Translations under genes and position numbers: made by a program
Notes under the pieces: model-generated
Seen by the model: the letters and a program-made list of their open reading frames with translations, nothing else
What the model was told of the DNA's origin: nothing
The model's database searches: none
Shown here: positions 18,601 through 27,514 of the stretch, in pieces
How positions within the stretch are numbered: position 1 is the stretch's first letter
Layout: each line of letters begins with the position of its first letter
Assembly (NCBI RefSeq): GCF_006864135.1
Contig: NZ_SADV01000005.1
Coordinates: 62,001 to 126,000 of the forward strand
DNA: 64,000 nt
DNA from: Lysinibacillus sphaericus
GTDB lineage: Bacteria; Bacillota; Bacilli; Bacillales_A; Planococcaceae
Direction: 5' to 3'

Positions 18601-18840
18601 ATGTATTTACTCTTAAATCAGATTAATGCAGATTCGGGAAATTTAAAAATGTAGCCAATTGCAGAAGGTAGTAACGAACTGAGTGCAAAAAGACTTAAGT
18701 TACTTCGCTTAATTTTGAAAAAACACCCTAACTCTTCTCGACGTCAACTAAAAGAACTTACTAGGAACAACTGTAAGATGATTTATAAATTAATCAAAGA
18801 AGAGCATGGTGGGATAGTGCTAGACTTTTTCCTCTCATAA
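18601..18840 (+). pseudogene. Possible C-terminal remnant of a TniQ/TnsD-type transposition protein
   Basis: One frame reads with a single internal stop (TAG at 18652). Its last 60 residues include ELSAKRLKLLRLILKKHPNS, then RRQLKELTRN and IYKLIKEE. By eye this resembles the C-terminal end of TnsD-like target selectors: a basic helix, a P-S-R-x-x-L motif and a terminal Y-x-L segment. The frame ends by running into the 3' flank shared with the mrfA copy. The match is weak and unsupported by other transposition genes. Bases 18378-18600 show no other gene. Confidence 0.35.
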
Positions 18841-18852
18841 CCTCTTTTATCT

Positions 18853-21117
18853 CTAATTTAAAATTCGAAGTAACTCTATTACTTTTTTCTTCGCTTGTTC
18901 CAAGCTATCCTGAGCCCCTATACACGATGGACACCCTGATTCGCAAGCACAATTTGCTACATGCTCCAATGTCTTAGTCAACAAATCTTCCCACAAATCA
19001 TATACTTTTTCACTTAAGCCGATACCACCAGGATACTTGTCATAGACAAAGAATGTCGGCTGCTCATTATGAGTTGTCTTTACCTGTGGGACAACTGCTA
19101 CGTCGCTACTATCACATTGAATAAACAAAGGTATGAACGCATTCATCGCATATGCAGCTCCTGTCATGGCGTCTGTTAGCTCCGCCTCCGACCATTTTTC
19201 TAGCGCAGAGAACGATAGCCACGAAGAGCTTGTATGCATTTCGTCCGGTGGTAAATGAATAGGGCCAGAACCGATATTATCGTGTGTACCGAAGCGTATT
19301 TTTTTAAAGATCGTTGCCTGTGCGACTAAACCAACATCACCGAAGCCAATAACTCCACCATGATAATCTCGGCTCCGATCTTCTTCTAGCACCTTCATCT
19401 CAACTGCAAGATTAGCGTCAGTATAGTAATCGACATCTACTTCCCGTACATACGCTTTCTTCTCTTCCCAATCAAGCTTTTCTACTTGAAATTGAATGCC
19501 CTGATGCAAATAAATCGCCTCTTCATGTAGTAATGTCATCGCACTATGACGATCCATTTCACCAATAACCTTTGTTTGCGCAGCGATAGTCATATCAATG
19601 ATTACAACATTTTCTTGTGAAGCAGAACGAAGACTAATGTCATGTGCCGGGAAACGGTCACTCATCCAATGCCACTTCTCACTCGTTTTAAAAACAACGC
19701 CTTCCTCCGCTAAATAGGCCAGTAACTCTTGAATCTCATATTCACCATACATATCATGTACGGAAAATGGTAGCTCAAACGCTGCACATTTCAAATGATC
19801 CATTAAAATCAACATATTTTCAGGATAAATACGCGCTTCCTCTGGTGCACTGCCAAGTAGAAAAAGTGGATGGTTCACTACGTACTGGTCAAGTGCTGCC
19901 GATTGTGCTACATAAATGATTAGTGCCTCGTCCTGACGACGGCCAGCACGACCAGCTTGCTGCCAAGCACTAGCGATATTTCCCGGGTATCCTGTCATGA
20001 TACATGCTTGTAATTGGCCAATATCGACACCTAATTCCAGTGCATTTGTACTAACCACAGTCTGAATAGTACCATCACGAAGGCCTCGTTCAATAACACG
20101 TCGCTCAGAGGGTAAATAACCACCACGATAACCTCTCACCGATTCATCTAAAAGCTTATTGCGTGTAAGCTCCTTTAAATACGTCACAATCATTTCTACT
20201 CGCACACGACTTTTAGCAAAAATAATGGTTTGAATACCTGCTGTATATAATCTTTTCGCGAGATCGCTCACCTCTAAAACAGCACTTCGACGCACGCCAA
20301 ATGTTTTATGGACGATTGGTGGATTATAAAAAAGAAATGTCTTTTTCCCAACTGGCGCGCCAGAATCGCTAATTAAGGCATGGCTTTCATTCGTTAAAGC
20401 TTCCGCTAACTCTTTTGGATTTTTGATCGTTGCTGATGTACAAATGAAAATCGGCTTACTGCCATAAAACTCACAAATACGTTTTAATCTTCGAATAACG
20501 TGCGCAACATGCGAGCCAAACACACCTTTATATGTATGCAACTCATCAATGACGATATACTGCAAATTTTCAAATAGTGAAACCCATTTCGTATGATGTG
20601 GCAAAATCCCTGAATGAAGCATATCAGGATTTGTCATTACAATATGCCCTGCCTTACGAACCTTTTGGCGAATGCCAGGCGCGGTATCCCCATCATACGT
20701 ATAACTTAAAATTTCCTCACCGCTTTGTTCGATTAGTTCATTTAAATCATTTTTCTGATCCTGCGCCAAAGCTTTCGTTGGAAATAAATAAATCGCGCGT
20801 GAATTTTTATCTTCTACTATTTTTTGTAGTACCGGTAAATGGTAGCAATATGATTTTCCAGACGCTGTTGGTGTAACGGCAGTAAAGGAAACACCCTCCA
20901 TCGCGTATTCAAACGCCTGACGTTGATGGGTATATAGTTGTTCTATTCCTCTTGCGCGAAGAGCCTTTACAAGTGAGGGATGTAAATTCTCTGGTAAAGG
21001 TGCATATTTAGCTTCACGCCCTTCAAGCGTTTGCCAGTGTAAAATGCGTTCCTTTAACTCCTCATCATATCTCCACTCGTTTAACAGTTCACTAATGGTC
21101 CTTTTTTTCGATAACAT
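18853..21117 (-). CDS. mrfA: MrfA (YprA), DEAD-box helicase of mitomycin repair
   Basis: ATP-dependent 3'-5' DNA helicase with a C-terminal MZB (DUF1998) domain. With MrfB it forms a UvrA-independent excision pathway for mitomycin C adducts in Bacillus. The 754 residues include Walker A PTASGKS near 85, the DELH box (VIDELHTYKG), SATI, and C-terminal helicase motifs STNALELGVDIG and QQAGRAGRR. The four-Cys metal site is CACESGCPSC near the end. It is complete despite the adjacent duplication, and its 3' end differs by silent changes from the broken copy. The start overlaps the end of yppE. Confidence 0.95.
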   Translation of the reverse strand: MLSKKRTISELLNEWRYDEELKERILHWQTLEGREAKYAPLPENLHPSLVKALRARGIEQLYTHQRQAFEYAMEGVSFTAVTPTASGKSYCYHLPVLQKIVEDKNSRAIYLFPTKALAQDQKNDLNELIEQSGEEILSYTYDGDTAPGIRQKVRKAGHIVMTNPDMLHSGILPHHTKWVSLFENLQYIVIDELHTYKGVFGSHVAHVIRRLKRICEFYGSKPIFICTSATIKNPKELAEALTNESHALISDSGAPVGKKTFLFYNPPIVHKTFGVRRSAVLEVSDLAKRLYTAGIQTIIFAKSRVRVEMIVTYLKELTRNKLLDESVRGYRGGYLPSERRVIERGLRDGTIQTVVSTNALELGVDIGQLQACIMTGYPGNIASAWQQAGRAGRRQDEALIIYVAQSAALDQYVVNHPLFLLGSAPEEARIYPENMLILMDHLKCAAFELPFSVHDMYGEYEIQELLAYLAEEGVVFKTSEKWHWMSDRFPAHDISLRSASQENVVIIDMTIAAQTKVIGEMDRHSAMTLLHEEAIYLHQGIQFQVEKLDWEEKKAYVREVDVDYYTDANLAVEMKVLEEDRSRDYHGGVIGFGDVGLVAQATIFKKIRFGTHDNIGSGPIHLPPDEMHTSSSWLSFSALEKWSEAELTDAMTGAAYAMNAFIPLFIQCDSSDVAVVPQVKTTHNEQPTFFVYDKYPGGIGLSEKVYDLWEDLLTKTLEHVANCACESGCPSCIGAQDSLEQAKKKVIELLRILN

Positions 21118-21475
21118 CTGTTTCTATCTCCTTCACTAACCTTTCAAAAATTTTTAATGTATAAGAGGTTGAATGAATCGCATCTAAAAAACGCTTTTTA
21201 CTCGTTTCTTTATAAAAGGATTGCACAACAAATTGCTCCATCGATTCCACCGCTGAAGCAATTTGTTGTGTATGCATATATTTTGGCTGATTTTTTTGAA
21301 TCCACTTATTCGCCTCTTGCTGCCATTCCTTTAAAAGCTGGTGAATGACATCAGCGTGTGGCTTAACCTCCACAAAAAAGTCAGGAGAACGATTCTCCTC
21401 ACGCATTTGCCAAAAGCGTGAAACACATTTTTCACATTCATCTACTAATTGGGAAGTTTGCTGCAGTAACAACAA
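21092..21475 (-). CDS. yppE: YppE-like DUF1798 protein
   Basis: Small helical protein of 127 residues in the DUF1798 family, whose B. subtilis member YppE lies in the same place between recU/ponA and mrfA. The sequence is rich in amphipathic helices (LVDECEKCVSRFWQMREEN, HQLLKEWQQEANKWI) with no membrane segment or catalytic motif. It overlaps the first codons of mrfA by 26 bases, implying coupled translation. Function is unknown; a link with DNA repair is only contextual. Confidence 0.85.
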   Translation of the reverse strand: MLLLQQTSQLVDECEKCVSRFWQMREENRSPDFFVEVKPHADVIHQLLKEWQQEANKWIQKNQPKYMHTQQIASAVESMEQFVVQSFYKETSKKRFLDAIHSTSYTLKIFERLVKEIETDVIEKKDH

Positions 21476-21500
21476 TTTCGCACCTCATCTCATTAATGAA

Positions 21501-21679
21501 GGCTCATCACCATAAAGTTGGGTTTCATCCGATCGACTATGCACTTTCCTGAGGGCATCCGAATGGAACAACCAAGGTTCTTCTGTGCGGAAGCGTAGCG
21601 ACAGCAACAACCGAGGTTCGTTTGAAAGCCTTAACGCATTACATGTCACATGTTTCAACACAACTTTTGGTGATGAACC
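21501..21679. mobile_element. MITE with ISL3-like terminal inverted repeats
   Basis: The left end GGCTCATCACCATAAAGTTG and the right end (in reverse complement GGTTCATCACCAAAAGTTG) form imperfect terminal inverted repeats of about 22 bases around roughly 135 bases of non-coding DNA. The GGyTCwTCACC start resembles ISL3-family insertion-sequence ends. It is too short to encode a transposase, so it would be a non-autonomous derivative. A target-site duplication was not evident. Confidence 0.7.
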
Positions 21680-22189
21680 TTAGAATTTTATCGTATTTAG
21701 GTTGAATCCATCCTTAAAATGAAGATTCACCTGCATTTACATGAGCGCAAGCGAACCTATTATTCTAAAATTCGTTCTACCTTAGTCTACAAAATTATTT
21801 ATATTATATGAGTTATATTACTCCCAATGATGAATAAAAGCTCTATTTATGGCTCATCACCATAAACTTGAGATTGATTTTCGTTCGACTGTGGGAAGAG
21901 CAACGACAGCGCACAATGTTGGTCTTAAAAGAGCTATCACAGGACATATAATGTTTTTAGTCTTGTCCCACTACTAGCGCATTCTCGAGGTCTTATCAGT
22001 GACTAAAGCGTTGCCCAGTCATCACATCAATCTGCCCATATAAATGGCATATTTTTCAGGAAAATGACATCCCTAGCTTTTGATGATGAGTACTATTTAA
22101 GGTACATCACTCATTGTGGTAGATAATGTATGAAAAATACTCATATTGGGTTATCTATATTGCATATGAGATAAGTGTACCAAAGTCTA
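21680..22189. other. Gene-poor stretch with a half-copy of the ISL3-like end
   Basis: At 21851 the sequence GGCTCATCACCATAAACTTG repeats the left terminus of the element at 21501, but no matching right end follows. No supported reading frame lies in this stretch. In B. subtilis yppC and yppD occupy this position; no recognisable trace of them was seen. Confidence 0.55.
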
Positions 22190-22384
22190 TCATTTTTCAC
22201 TACTAATAGGCGAACAAGCATTCTTTACTTGCCAGTTCTTTTCTGCTAAGCTTACTTTCTGGCTAACAGATTTAAGCTGCATAAAAAAATTCATGCTCTG
22301 TGCGTTGTTTTCCAAAGACACTCTCGTTAACAGTAATTGATTGACCAGATCCAACTGCGCAACTAATTGTTTTAACTTGTTCAA
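22190..22384 (-). CDS. Small hypothetical protein, Ypp cluster
   Basis: A 64-residue helical protein (MNKLKQLVAQLDLVNQLLLT at the N-terminus) that I do not recognise. It is reported because a near-consensus AAAGGAGG ribosome site lies seven to eight bases before the TTG start at 22384. It occupies the place of the small yppD/yppF-type genes of B. subtilis. No signal peptide or membrane helix is seen. Confidence 0.6.
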   Translation of the reverse strand: MNKLKQLVAQLDLVNQLLLTRVSLENNAQSMNFFMQLKSVSQKVSLAEKNWQVKNACSPISSEK

Positions 22385-22797
22385 AATAACGCCTCCTTTG
22401 CTTTAATTTATGTATTCCTCGCATGTATAAAATACCCTTCATGCGTGACAAAATAAGCGTAAGTTAGCTGAAAGAAGAAGTATTTCGATAAAATTTAATT
22501 GAACTAGTCTATTTTCGTAGTCTTCAAAATTGTCTATTAAGTAGAGAAACTAACGTAGCGATTAGTTTTTTCTATAAATTCGTTTGGAAATTTCATCAGT
22601 TATTTTGACGATTCTCGAGTTATATTACATGATATTTTTCGACTTTAAGAGGCGAAAATTGCCCAAAGATCGGTTATTTAATGGTAATTTAAATCACCGT
22701 TAATCTAGCATCAATCATACTATTATTGGAAGTGGAGAACTGCTACTTAATCATGGTAAACTATTGTATAATAGCAGTATTATAGAGGGTGAACTAA
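22385..22797. other. Divergent promoter region upstream of recU
   Basis: About 410 bases between the small minus-strand gene and recU. A TATAAT hexamer near 22765 and the TAGAGGGTGAA ribosome site are visible upstream of the recU GTG. No other gene was seen. Confidence 0.5.
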
Positions 22798-23448
22798 GTG
22801 ACAATTCGTTATCCGAATGGGAAATTATATTCCCCTAATCCAACTGTTGAAAAAACAGCAAAAAAGGGAAAGGACAAGGATTTTTCTTTTAGTAATCGAG
22901 GGAAAACACTAGAAGATGAAATTAATGAAGCAAATGATTATTATGTAAAAAGGCGACTTGCTATCATTCATAAGAAACCTGTTCCCGTGCAAATCGTCAA
23001 AGTAGAGTACCCATCACGAAGTGCTGCAGTTATTCGTGAGGCTTATTTCCGAACACCATCGACAACAGATTACAATGGGGTTTGGAATGGGCATTATATT
23101 GATTTTGATGCAAAGGAAACTGCTTCAAAGACTAGCTTTCCCCTAAAGAATATTCACGTACATCAAATGACACATATGCAGCAAGTGACGGAACAAAATG
23201 GTGTGGCTTTTATTATCGTTCGTTTCTCAGCTTTTGAACGATATTTTATCGTGCCATACGATGTTTTACAAAAGGCCTGGCTAGCGATGGAAAACGGTGA
23301 ACGTAAATCGATTTCCTTTTCAACTATAGAAAAGGAAGCTTTTGAAATTCCTACAAGCTATTATCCACGGATCGATTATTTACCGATTGTCCAAAAGCTA
23401 ATTGAAGCAAAAAGCCATGGTTCTGAAAGTGAGGAGATAGTAGAATGA
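22798..23448 (+). CDS. recU: RecU, Holliday-junction resolvase
   Basis: Structure-specific endonuclease that cleaves Holliday junctions and modulates RecA. The 216-residue sequence carries the family motifs SFSNRGKTLEDEINEANDYY, STTDYNGVWNGHYIDFDAKE (with catalytic Asp and the DAKE/ExK metal-binding triad), TSFPLKN and FIIVRF. The GTG start at 22798 follows an AGAGGGTGAA site. The end overlaps the ponA start by four bases, reproducing the recU-ponA operon of Bacillus. Confidence 0.96.
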   Translation: MTIRYPNGKLYSPNPTVEKTAKKGKDKDFSFSNRGKTLEDEINEANDYYVKRRLAIIHKKPVPVQIVKVEYPSRSAAVIREAYFRTPSTTDYNGVWNGHYIDFDAKETASKTSFPLKNIHVHQMTHMQQVTEQNGVAFIIVRFSAFERYFIVPYDVLQKAWLAMENGERKSISFSTIEKEAFEIPTSYYPRIDYLPIVQKLIEAKSHGSESEEIVE

Positions 23449-26150
23449 CTGAACGTCGTCCGACACGCGGTGAGCATCAAAAGGCTCTCGCTCAAAAAAA
23501 TAAAAAAAGCGCACCGAAACCATCGAAGAAAAAATGGTTCAAGCGCATTACGTTAACAATAGTAGCTGTTATAGCTGCATGTTTTATTGGAGGTGCAGGG
23601 TTATTCGCCTATTATGCAAGTAGCGCACCTGAACTAGATGAAAACTTACTGAAGGATCCGGTTTCCTCAGAGTTCTATGATAAAAACGGTGATTTATTTG
23701 CAACGATAGGTGCAAAAAACCGTAAATATGTAAAATATGAAGATATACCAAAGGATATGATTAACGCTATCCTTGCAACGGAAGATGCACGCTTTTTCGA
23801 GCACGGTGGTATGGATTTTTATCGCCTTGGTGGCGCAATACTCGCTAACTTCCGTGATGGCTTCGGGGCACAAGGGGCCTCTACATTAACACAGCAAGTT
23901 GTTAAAAACTCATTTTTACAAAATGAGAAAAAATTAAAACGTAAAGCACAGGAAGCTTGGCTTGCCTACCAATTAGAACGTAAATATTCAAAAGAAGAAA
24001 TTTTTGAAATGTACTTTAACAAAATGCTGATGTCAGGTCGTGTTTATGGCTTCGGTACAGCAGCCCAATATTTCTATGGGAAAGAACTAAAAGATTTAAC
24101 TTTAGATGAAGAAGCATTACTTGCAGGTTTAGTACAACGTCCAAATGCATACAATCCAATAAAATACCCAGAGCTTGCCGAGAAACGTCGAAACACTGTT
24201 TTAGGTTTAATGTATCAGCATGGTAAAATTTCAAAAGAGGAAATGGAAGAAGCAAAAAAAGTAGATGTTAAAATCGGCCTCGCTGATGATGAAACTCGTC
24301 AAAAATTTGCTGGCACTAAGTACGATGCCTTCCTTGATGTTGTTATTAATGAGCTAGAGGAAAACGGTGATGGAAGTGCAATGGCGGAAGGAATTAAAGT
24401 TTACACAACTCTTGATCCGAAAGCCCAACAAATTGTGGAAAACATTATGAATGATGACAGTAACTTCCCAACTAAAGAGATTCAATCTGGTGTAACTGTC
24501 GTTGATACGAAAAGTGGTCAAATTCAAGCAATCGGTGGCGGACGCAATTACGGGGTTAACCGTGGTTTCAACTATGCATATGATTTAAAACATCAACCAG
24601 GCTCAACTATGAAGCCATTACTAGATTATGGACCAGCAATCGAAAATTTAAAATGGTCAACAGGTCAAACACTTGTGGATGAACCTATGAAATACTCAAG
24701 TTCGGATCAAACTATTACAAACTGGGATAATAAGTATATGGGAGCAATAACAGCACGTAAAGCTTTATATGCTTCACGTAACGTTCCAGCTGTTAAAGTA
24801 TTAAAAGAAGTAGGTATTGATAAAGCTCAAGAATTTGTTGGTCGTTTAGGCATTAATGCTGAAAAAGTTTATGAATCTGATGCGATCGGTGGTGGGGATA
24901 TTACAATGTCTCCTACACAAATGGCAGCTTCCTATGCAGCATTTGGGAATAACGGTGTTTACACTGATCCTTATGCGATTACAAAAATCGTTTACCGTGA
25001 TGGTAAAACAACAAAAGACTACACACCAGAACCAACTGTAGCAATGAGCGATTATACAGCTTACATGGTGACAGATATGTTACGTGACGTTGTCGGTAAT
25101 AAACCTGATGCGTCAGGTACTGCAGCCAATGTACCTGGATTAGATATCGCAGGTAAAACAGGTACAACAAACTATTCACGCGCTGATTTTAACAAGCATA
25201 ATTTACCGGATACAAGTGTACCTGATTCATGGTTTGCTGGTTACACATCAAACTATTCAATCGCTATTTGGAGTGGTTATGAAAAACACTTTGATCCTAT
25301 TACAACTTGGGATGAACGTCGTTTACCACAACATTTATTTAAACAAATTATGAAAGAGATTTCGGCGAACGTTGAAACACCACGTTTCAAAAAACCAAAC
25401 TCAGTTGTGGAAGCTACAATTGAAGCAGGCACAAAGCCACTTAAATTAGCAAGTAACTTTACTCCAAGTGAGAAACGTCGAACAGAGCTATTTGTCCGTG
25501 GTACAGAGCCTAAGGAAGTTTCAAATGAATACGCAATGCCGGAACTTGCTTCACCTTACAATGTAAGTGCAAGCCTTGATATAGAAGGTCGATCAATCAA
25601 TATTTCTTGGCAGCATGATGCAATGCTTAATCCGGAAACAAATGAACCGCTACCAACTACCTTCGAGGTATCTGCTAAACGAGAAGGCGGAAAAACTATT
25701 TCTCTTGGTACAACGGAAAGCAAAGACTTAACGATTAGCAGCAAAGAACTAGAAGATGGCAATTACACGATTTCTGTCGTAGCAGTTGTTGAGGATACAC
25801 GCAGTAAACCAGGTACAGCTACCTTCCAAATAGCAGGTACGACTGATGAAGAGGATAAAGATAAAGAGCCAGATACTCCGGATAAACCTGATGTTGAGGA
25901 GCCAACAGCACCTGATCAAAATGGCAACAACGGGGACAATGGTAATCACAATGGTAACAATGGCAATAACAGCAACAATGGCAATGCTAATACTGGTGGC
26001 AATGGTAACGCCGGTGGGAATGGTAACAGCGGCAATACAGGAAATAACGGTAACCCCCCAGGTAACAACGGCAACAATAATGGTAGCAAGCCACCAACTA
26101 CGCCAACTGAACCAACCGCACCGGATGATGGTACCGGTAGTACTGAATAA
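23445..26150 (+). CDS. ponA: PonA, class A penicillin-binding protein 1
   Basis: Bifunctional peptidoglycan glycosyltransferase/transpeptidase. A cytoplasmic basic tail is followed by one transmembrane helix (about residues 35-57), and the GT51 domain (AILATEDARFFEHGGMD, GASTLTQQVVKN) ends near residue 270. The transpeptidase has the SxxK motif GSTMKP, SRN and KTGTT. An FN3-like domain lies near 675-790, followed by a Pro/Glu linker and an Asn/Gly-rich tail of about 80 residues ending in PTAPDDGTGSTE. The tail is low-complexity and probably extracellular. The gene overlaps recU by ATGA. GpsB, its localisation partner, is encoded nearby. Confidence 0.96.
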   Translation: MTERRPTRGEHQKALAQKNKKSAPKPSKKKWFKRITLTIVAVIAACFIGGAGLFAYYASSAPELDENLLKDPVSSEFYDKNGDLFATIGAKNRKYVKYEDIPKDMINAILATEDARFFEHGGMDFYRLGGAILANFRDGFGAQGASTLTQQVVKNSFLQNEKKLKRKAQEAWLAYQLERKYSKEEIFEMYFNKMLMSGRVYGFGTAAQYFYGKELKDLTLDEEALLAGLVQRPNAYNPIKYPELAEKRRNTVLGLMYQHGKISKEEMEEAKKVDVKIGLADDETRQKFAGTKYDAFLDVVINELEENGDGSAMAEGIKVYTTLDPKAQQIVENIMNDDSNFPTKEIQSGVTVVDTKSGQIQAIGGGRNYGVNRGFNYAYDLKHQPGSTMKPLLDYGPAIENLKWSTGQTLVDEPMKYSSSDQTITNWDNKYMGAITARKALYASRNVPAVKVLKEVGIDKAQEFVGRLGINAEKVYESDAIGGGDITMSPTQMAASYAAFGNNGVYTDPYAITKIVYRDGKTTKDYTPEPTVAMSDYTAYMVTDMLRDVVGNKPDASGTAANVPGLDIAGKTGTTNYSRADFNKHNLPDTSVPDSWFAGYTSNYSIAIWSGYEKHFDPITTWDERRLPQHLFKQIMKEISANVETPRFKKPNSVVEATIEAGTKPLKLASNFTPSEKRRTELFVRGTEPKEVSNEYAMPELASPYNVSASLDIEGRSINISWQHDAMLNPETNEPLPTTFEVSAKREGGKTISLGTTESKDLTISSKELEDGNYTISVVAVVEDTRSKPGTATFQIAGTTDEEDKDKEPDTPDKPDVEEPTAPDQNGNNGDNGNHNGNNGNNSNNGNANTGGNGNAGGNGNSGNTGNNGNPPGNNGNNNGSKPPTTPTEPTAPDDGTGSTE

Positions 26151-26153
26151 AAT

Positions 26154-26187
26154 AAAGCAGAGTAGCATAACGCTACTCTGCTTTTTT
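26154..26187 (+). terminator. ponA terminator
   Basis: AAAGCAGAGTAGC and GCTACTCTGCTTT form a perfect stem around a five-base loop, followed by a T run, four bases after the ponA stop codon. Confidence 0.93.
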
Positions 26188-26528
26188 GTTGTTGGAAAAC
26201 TATATGTCTATAAGTCAAAGTGTCAAAAAAGTATGTCTTTTCGTCAAGAGAGGAGTTGATTGCCGTTCCGGCTGGTCGCTTCCCCACCAATCAACCACAA
26301 CACATAAAACGTTTCTTTGGCAGGGCAATCTAATTTAAAGTGATAAATTGAAACTTCAAAAGATGTTTTTTTTGCGCGAAAGCGTAGCAACAAATTGTGG
26401 AAGTGGCTCAACACTTCGACACAGAAAAGCGCGGAAATCAACATTTTAAAATTGATTTCTCGCGCTTTTAAGGTTTTGACCAGTTATGTACCAGCCTCTT
26501 TTTATATCTTTCAGGTCTATCTGTCTTA
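26188..26528. other. Intergenic stretch with two short dispersed repeats
   Basis: This is the convergent region between ponA and ypoC. It contains GTTGATTGCCGTTCCGGCTGG (26255-26282), inversely repeated at 34654-34681. It also carries a GCGAAAGCGTAGCAACA motif at 26377 and hairpin family B at 26425-26506. No gene is seen. Confidence 0.6.
26425..26506. repeat. Family B hairpin repeat, copy 1
   Basis: AAAAGCGCGgAAATCAA pairs with TTGATTTcTCGCGCTTTT to make a long symmetrical hairpin; the following TTATGTACCAGCCTCTTTTTAT also recurs in the other copies (34373 and 38623). It lies at the 3' end of the nth-ypoC transcript and may serve as a bidirectional terminator. Confidence 0.75.
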
Positions 26529-26843
26529 TTATTTTTTGGCAGCCTGCAAGCGTAGCCGTGCTGCTCGTTTTTTTGTTTCCTTAAATAATTCATCGAGCTG
26601 ACGATAACAGGCATATTGGCCAGGCTTTGCTTTTATAAAGGTTAAGCGTTCGACACCATTAATAGGTAACACTTCATCCCCTGCATCTTGCACTAAGCGC
26701 TCAAACAATAAAATGGCCATTTCCATCAATCCTTTTGCTTCACCAGTCCTTGCATCATGAGCTGCATGAATTTTGCCTTCTAGTTCTGCCCATTTTGCAA
26801 ACCAAGCATCTACTTTTTCCTTTTCGAGTGCCTCTACATTCAC
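26529..26843 (-). CDS. ypoC: YpoC-like protein
   Basis: A 104-residue soluble helical protein (FAKWAELEGKIHAAHDARTG, NGVERLTFIKAKPGQYACYR) at the position of B. subtilis ypoC, immediately after nth. The start overlaps the nth stop by four bases, so it is translationally coupled. The function is unknown. The C-terminus is basic. Confidence 0.85.
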   Translation of the reverse strand: MNVEALEKEKVDAWFAKWAELEGKIHAAHDARTGEAKGLMEMAILLFERLVQDAGDEVLPINGVERLTFIKAKPGQYACYRQLDELFKETKKRAARLRLQAAKK

Positions 26844-27502
26844 GCTTCCTTCACCAACCCTTTCTTTAAACGTTTTTGCCCCTCTCTACAATCATCAAGT
26901 AAAGGGCAAGTGTGACAGTTAGGGTTTTGAGCTTTACAATGATAACGACCGAAGAAAATTAGCTGGTGATGTGTTTTCGACCACTTGTCCATCGGTGTTT
27001 TTTTCATAATTGTTTCTTCGACTTCAAGCACTGAATCCTTCCAGCGACAAAGTCCCAATCTCTTAGAGACCCGCTCTACATGTGTATCCACTGCAAGTGC
27101 AGGAATTTCAAAAGCAACAGACAACACGACATTAGCAGTCTTACGACCAACACCAGGCAATGTGACTAGTGCTTCTCGACTTGCGGGTATTTCCCCCTCG
27201 TATTCCTCTAATAGCCTTTGACATAATGCTTGAATATTCTTTGCCTTATTCCGATACAAACCAATGGAGCGAATGTCCTGTTGCAGCTCTTCTAAGGATA
27301 CAGCTAAGTAATCTTCCGGCTTTTTATATTTTTGAAACAATGTTTTCGTTACTTTGTTTACAAGTACATCCGTACACTGGGCCGATAATAACGTGGCAAT
27401 AGTTAGTTCAAACGGATTGTCATGTACTAACTCACAATGTGCATCAGGAAACATACGATCCATTTCCGCTAGACAATGCTCCCATTGTTTTTTTGTTAAC
27501 AT
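26840..27502 (-). CDS. nth: Nth, endonuclease III
   Basis: Bifunctional DNA glycosylase/AP lyase for oxidised pyrimidines. The 220-residue protein has the helix-hairpin-helix segment LPGVGRKTANVVLS with the catalytic Lys and the downstream catalytic Asp in VDTHVERVSKRLG. A four-cysteine iron-sulfur loop (CKAQNPNCHTCPLLDDC) lies near the end. The start is 13 bases after dnaD, in the conserved dnaD-nth-ypoC operon. Confidence 0.97.
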   Translation of the reverse strand: MLTKKQWEHCLAEMDRMFPDAHCELVHDNPFELTIATLLSAQCTDVLVNKVTKTLFQKYKKPEDYLAVSLEELQQDIRSIGLYRNKAKNIQALCQRLLEEYEGEIPASREALVTLPGVGRKTANVVLSVAFEIPALAVDTHVERVSKRLGLCRWKDSVLEVEETIMKKTPMDKWSKTHHQLIFFGRYHCKAQNPNCHTCPLLDDCREGQKRLKKGLVKEA

Positions 27503-27514
27503 GTCGGAAGCCTC

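Noticed and set aside
25749-26290. Long frames antisense or shifted to the ponA tail
   Set aside because: They arise from the repetitive Asn/Gly codons of the PonA C-terminus and consist of low-complexity hydrophobic sequence.
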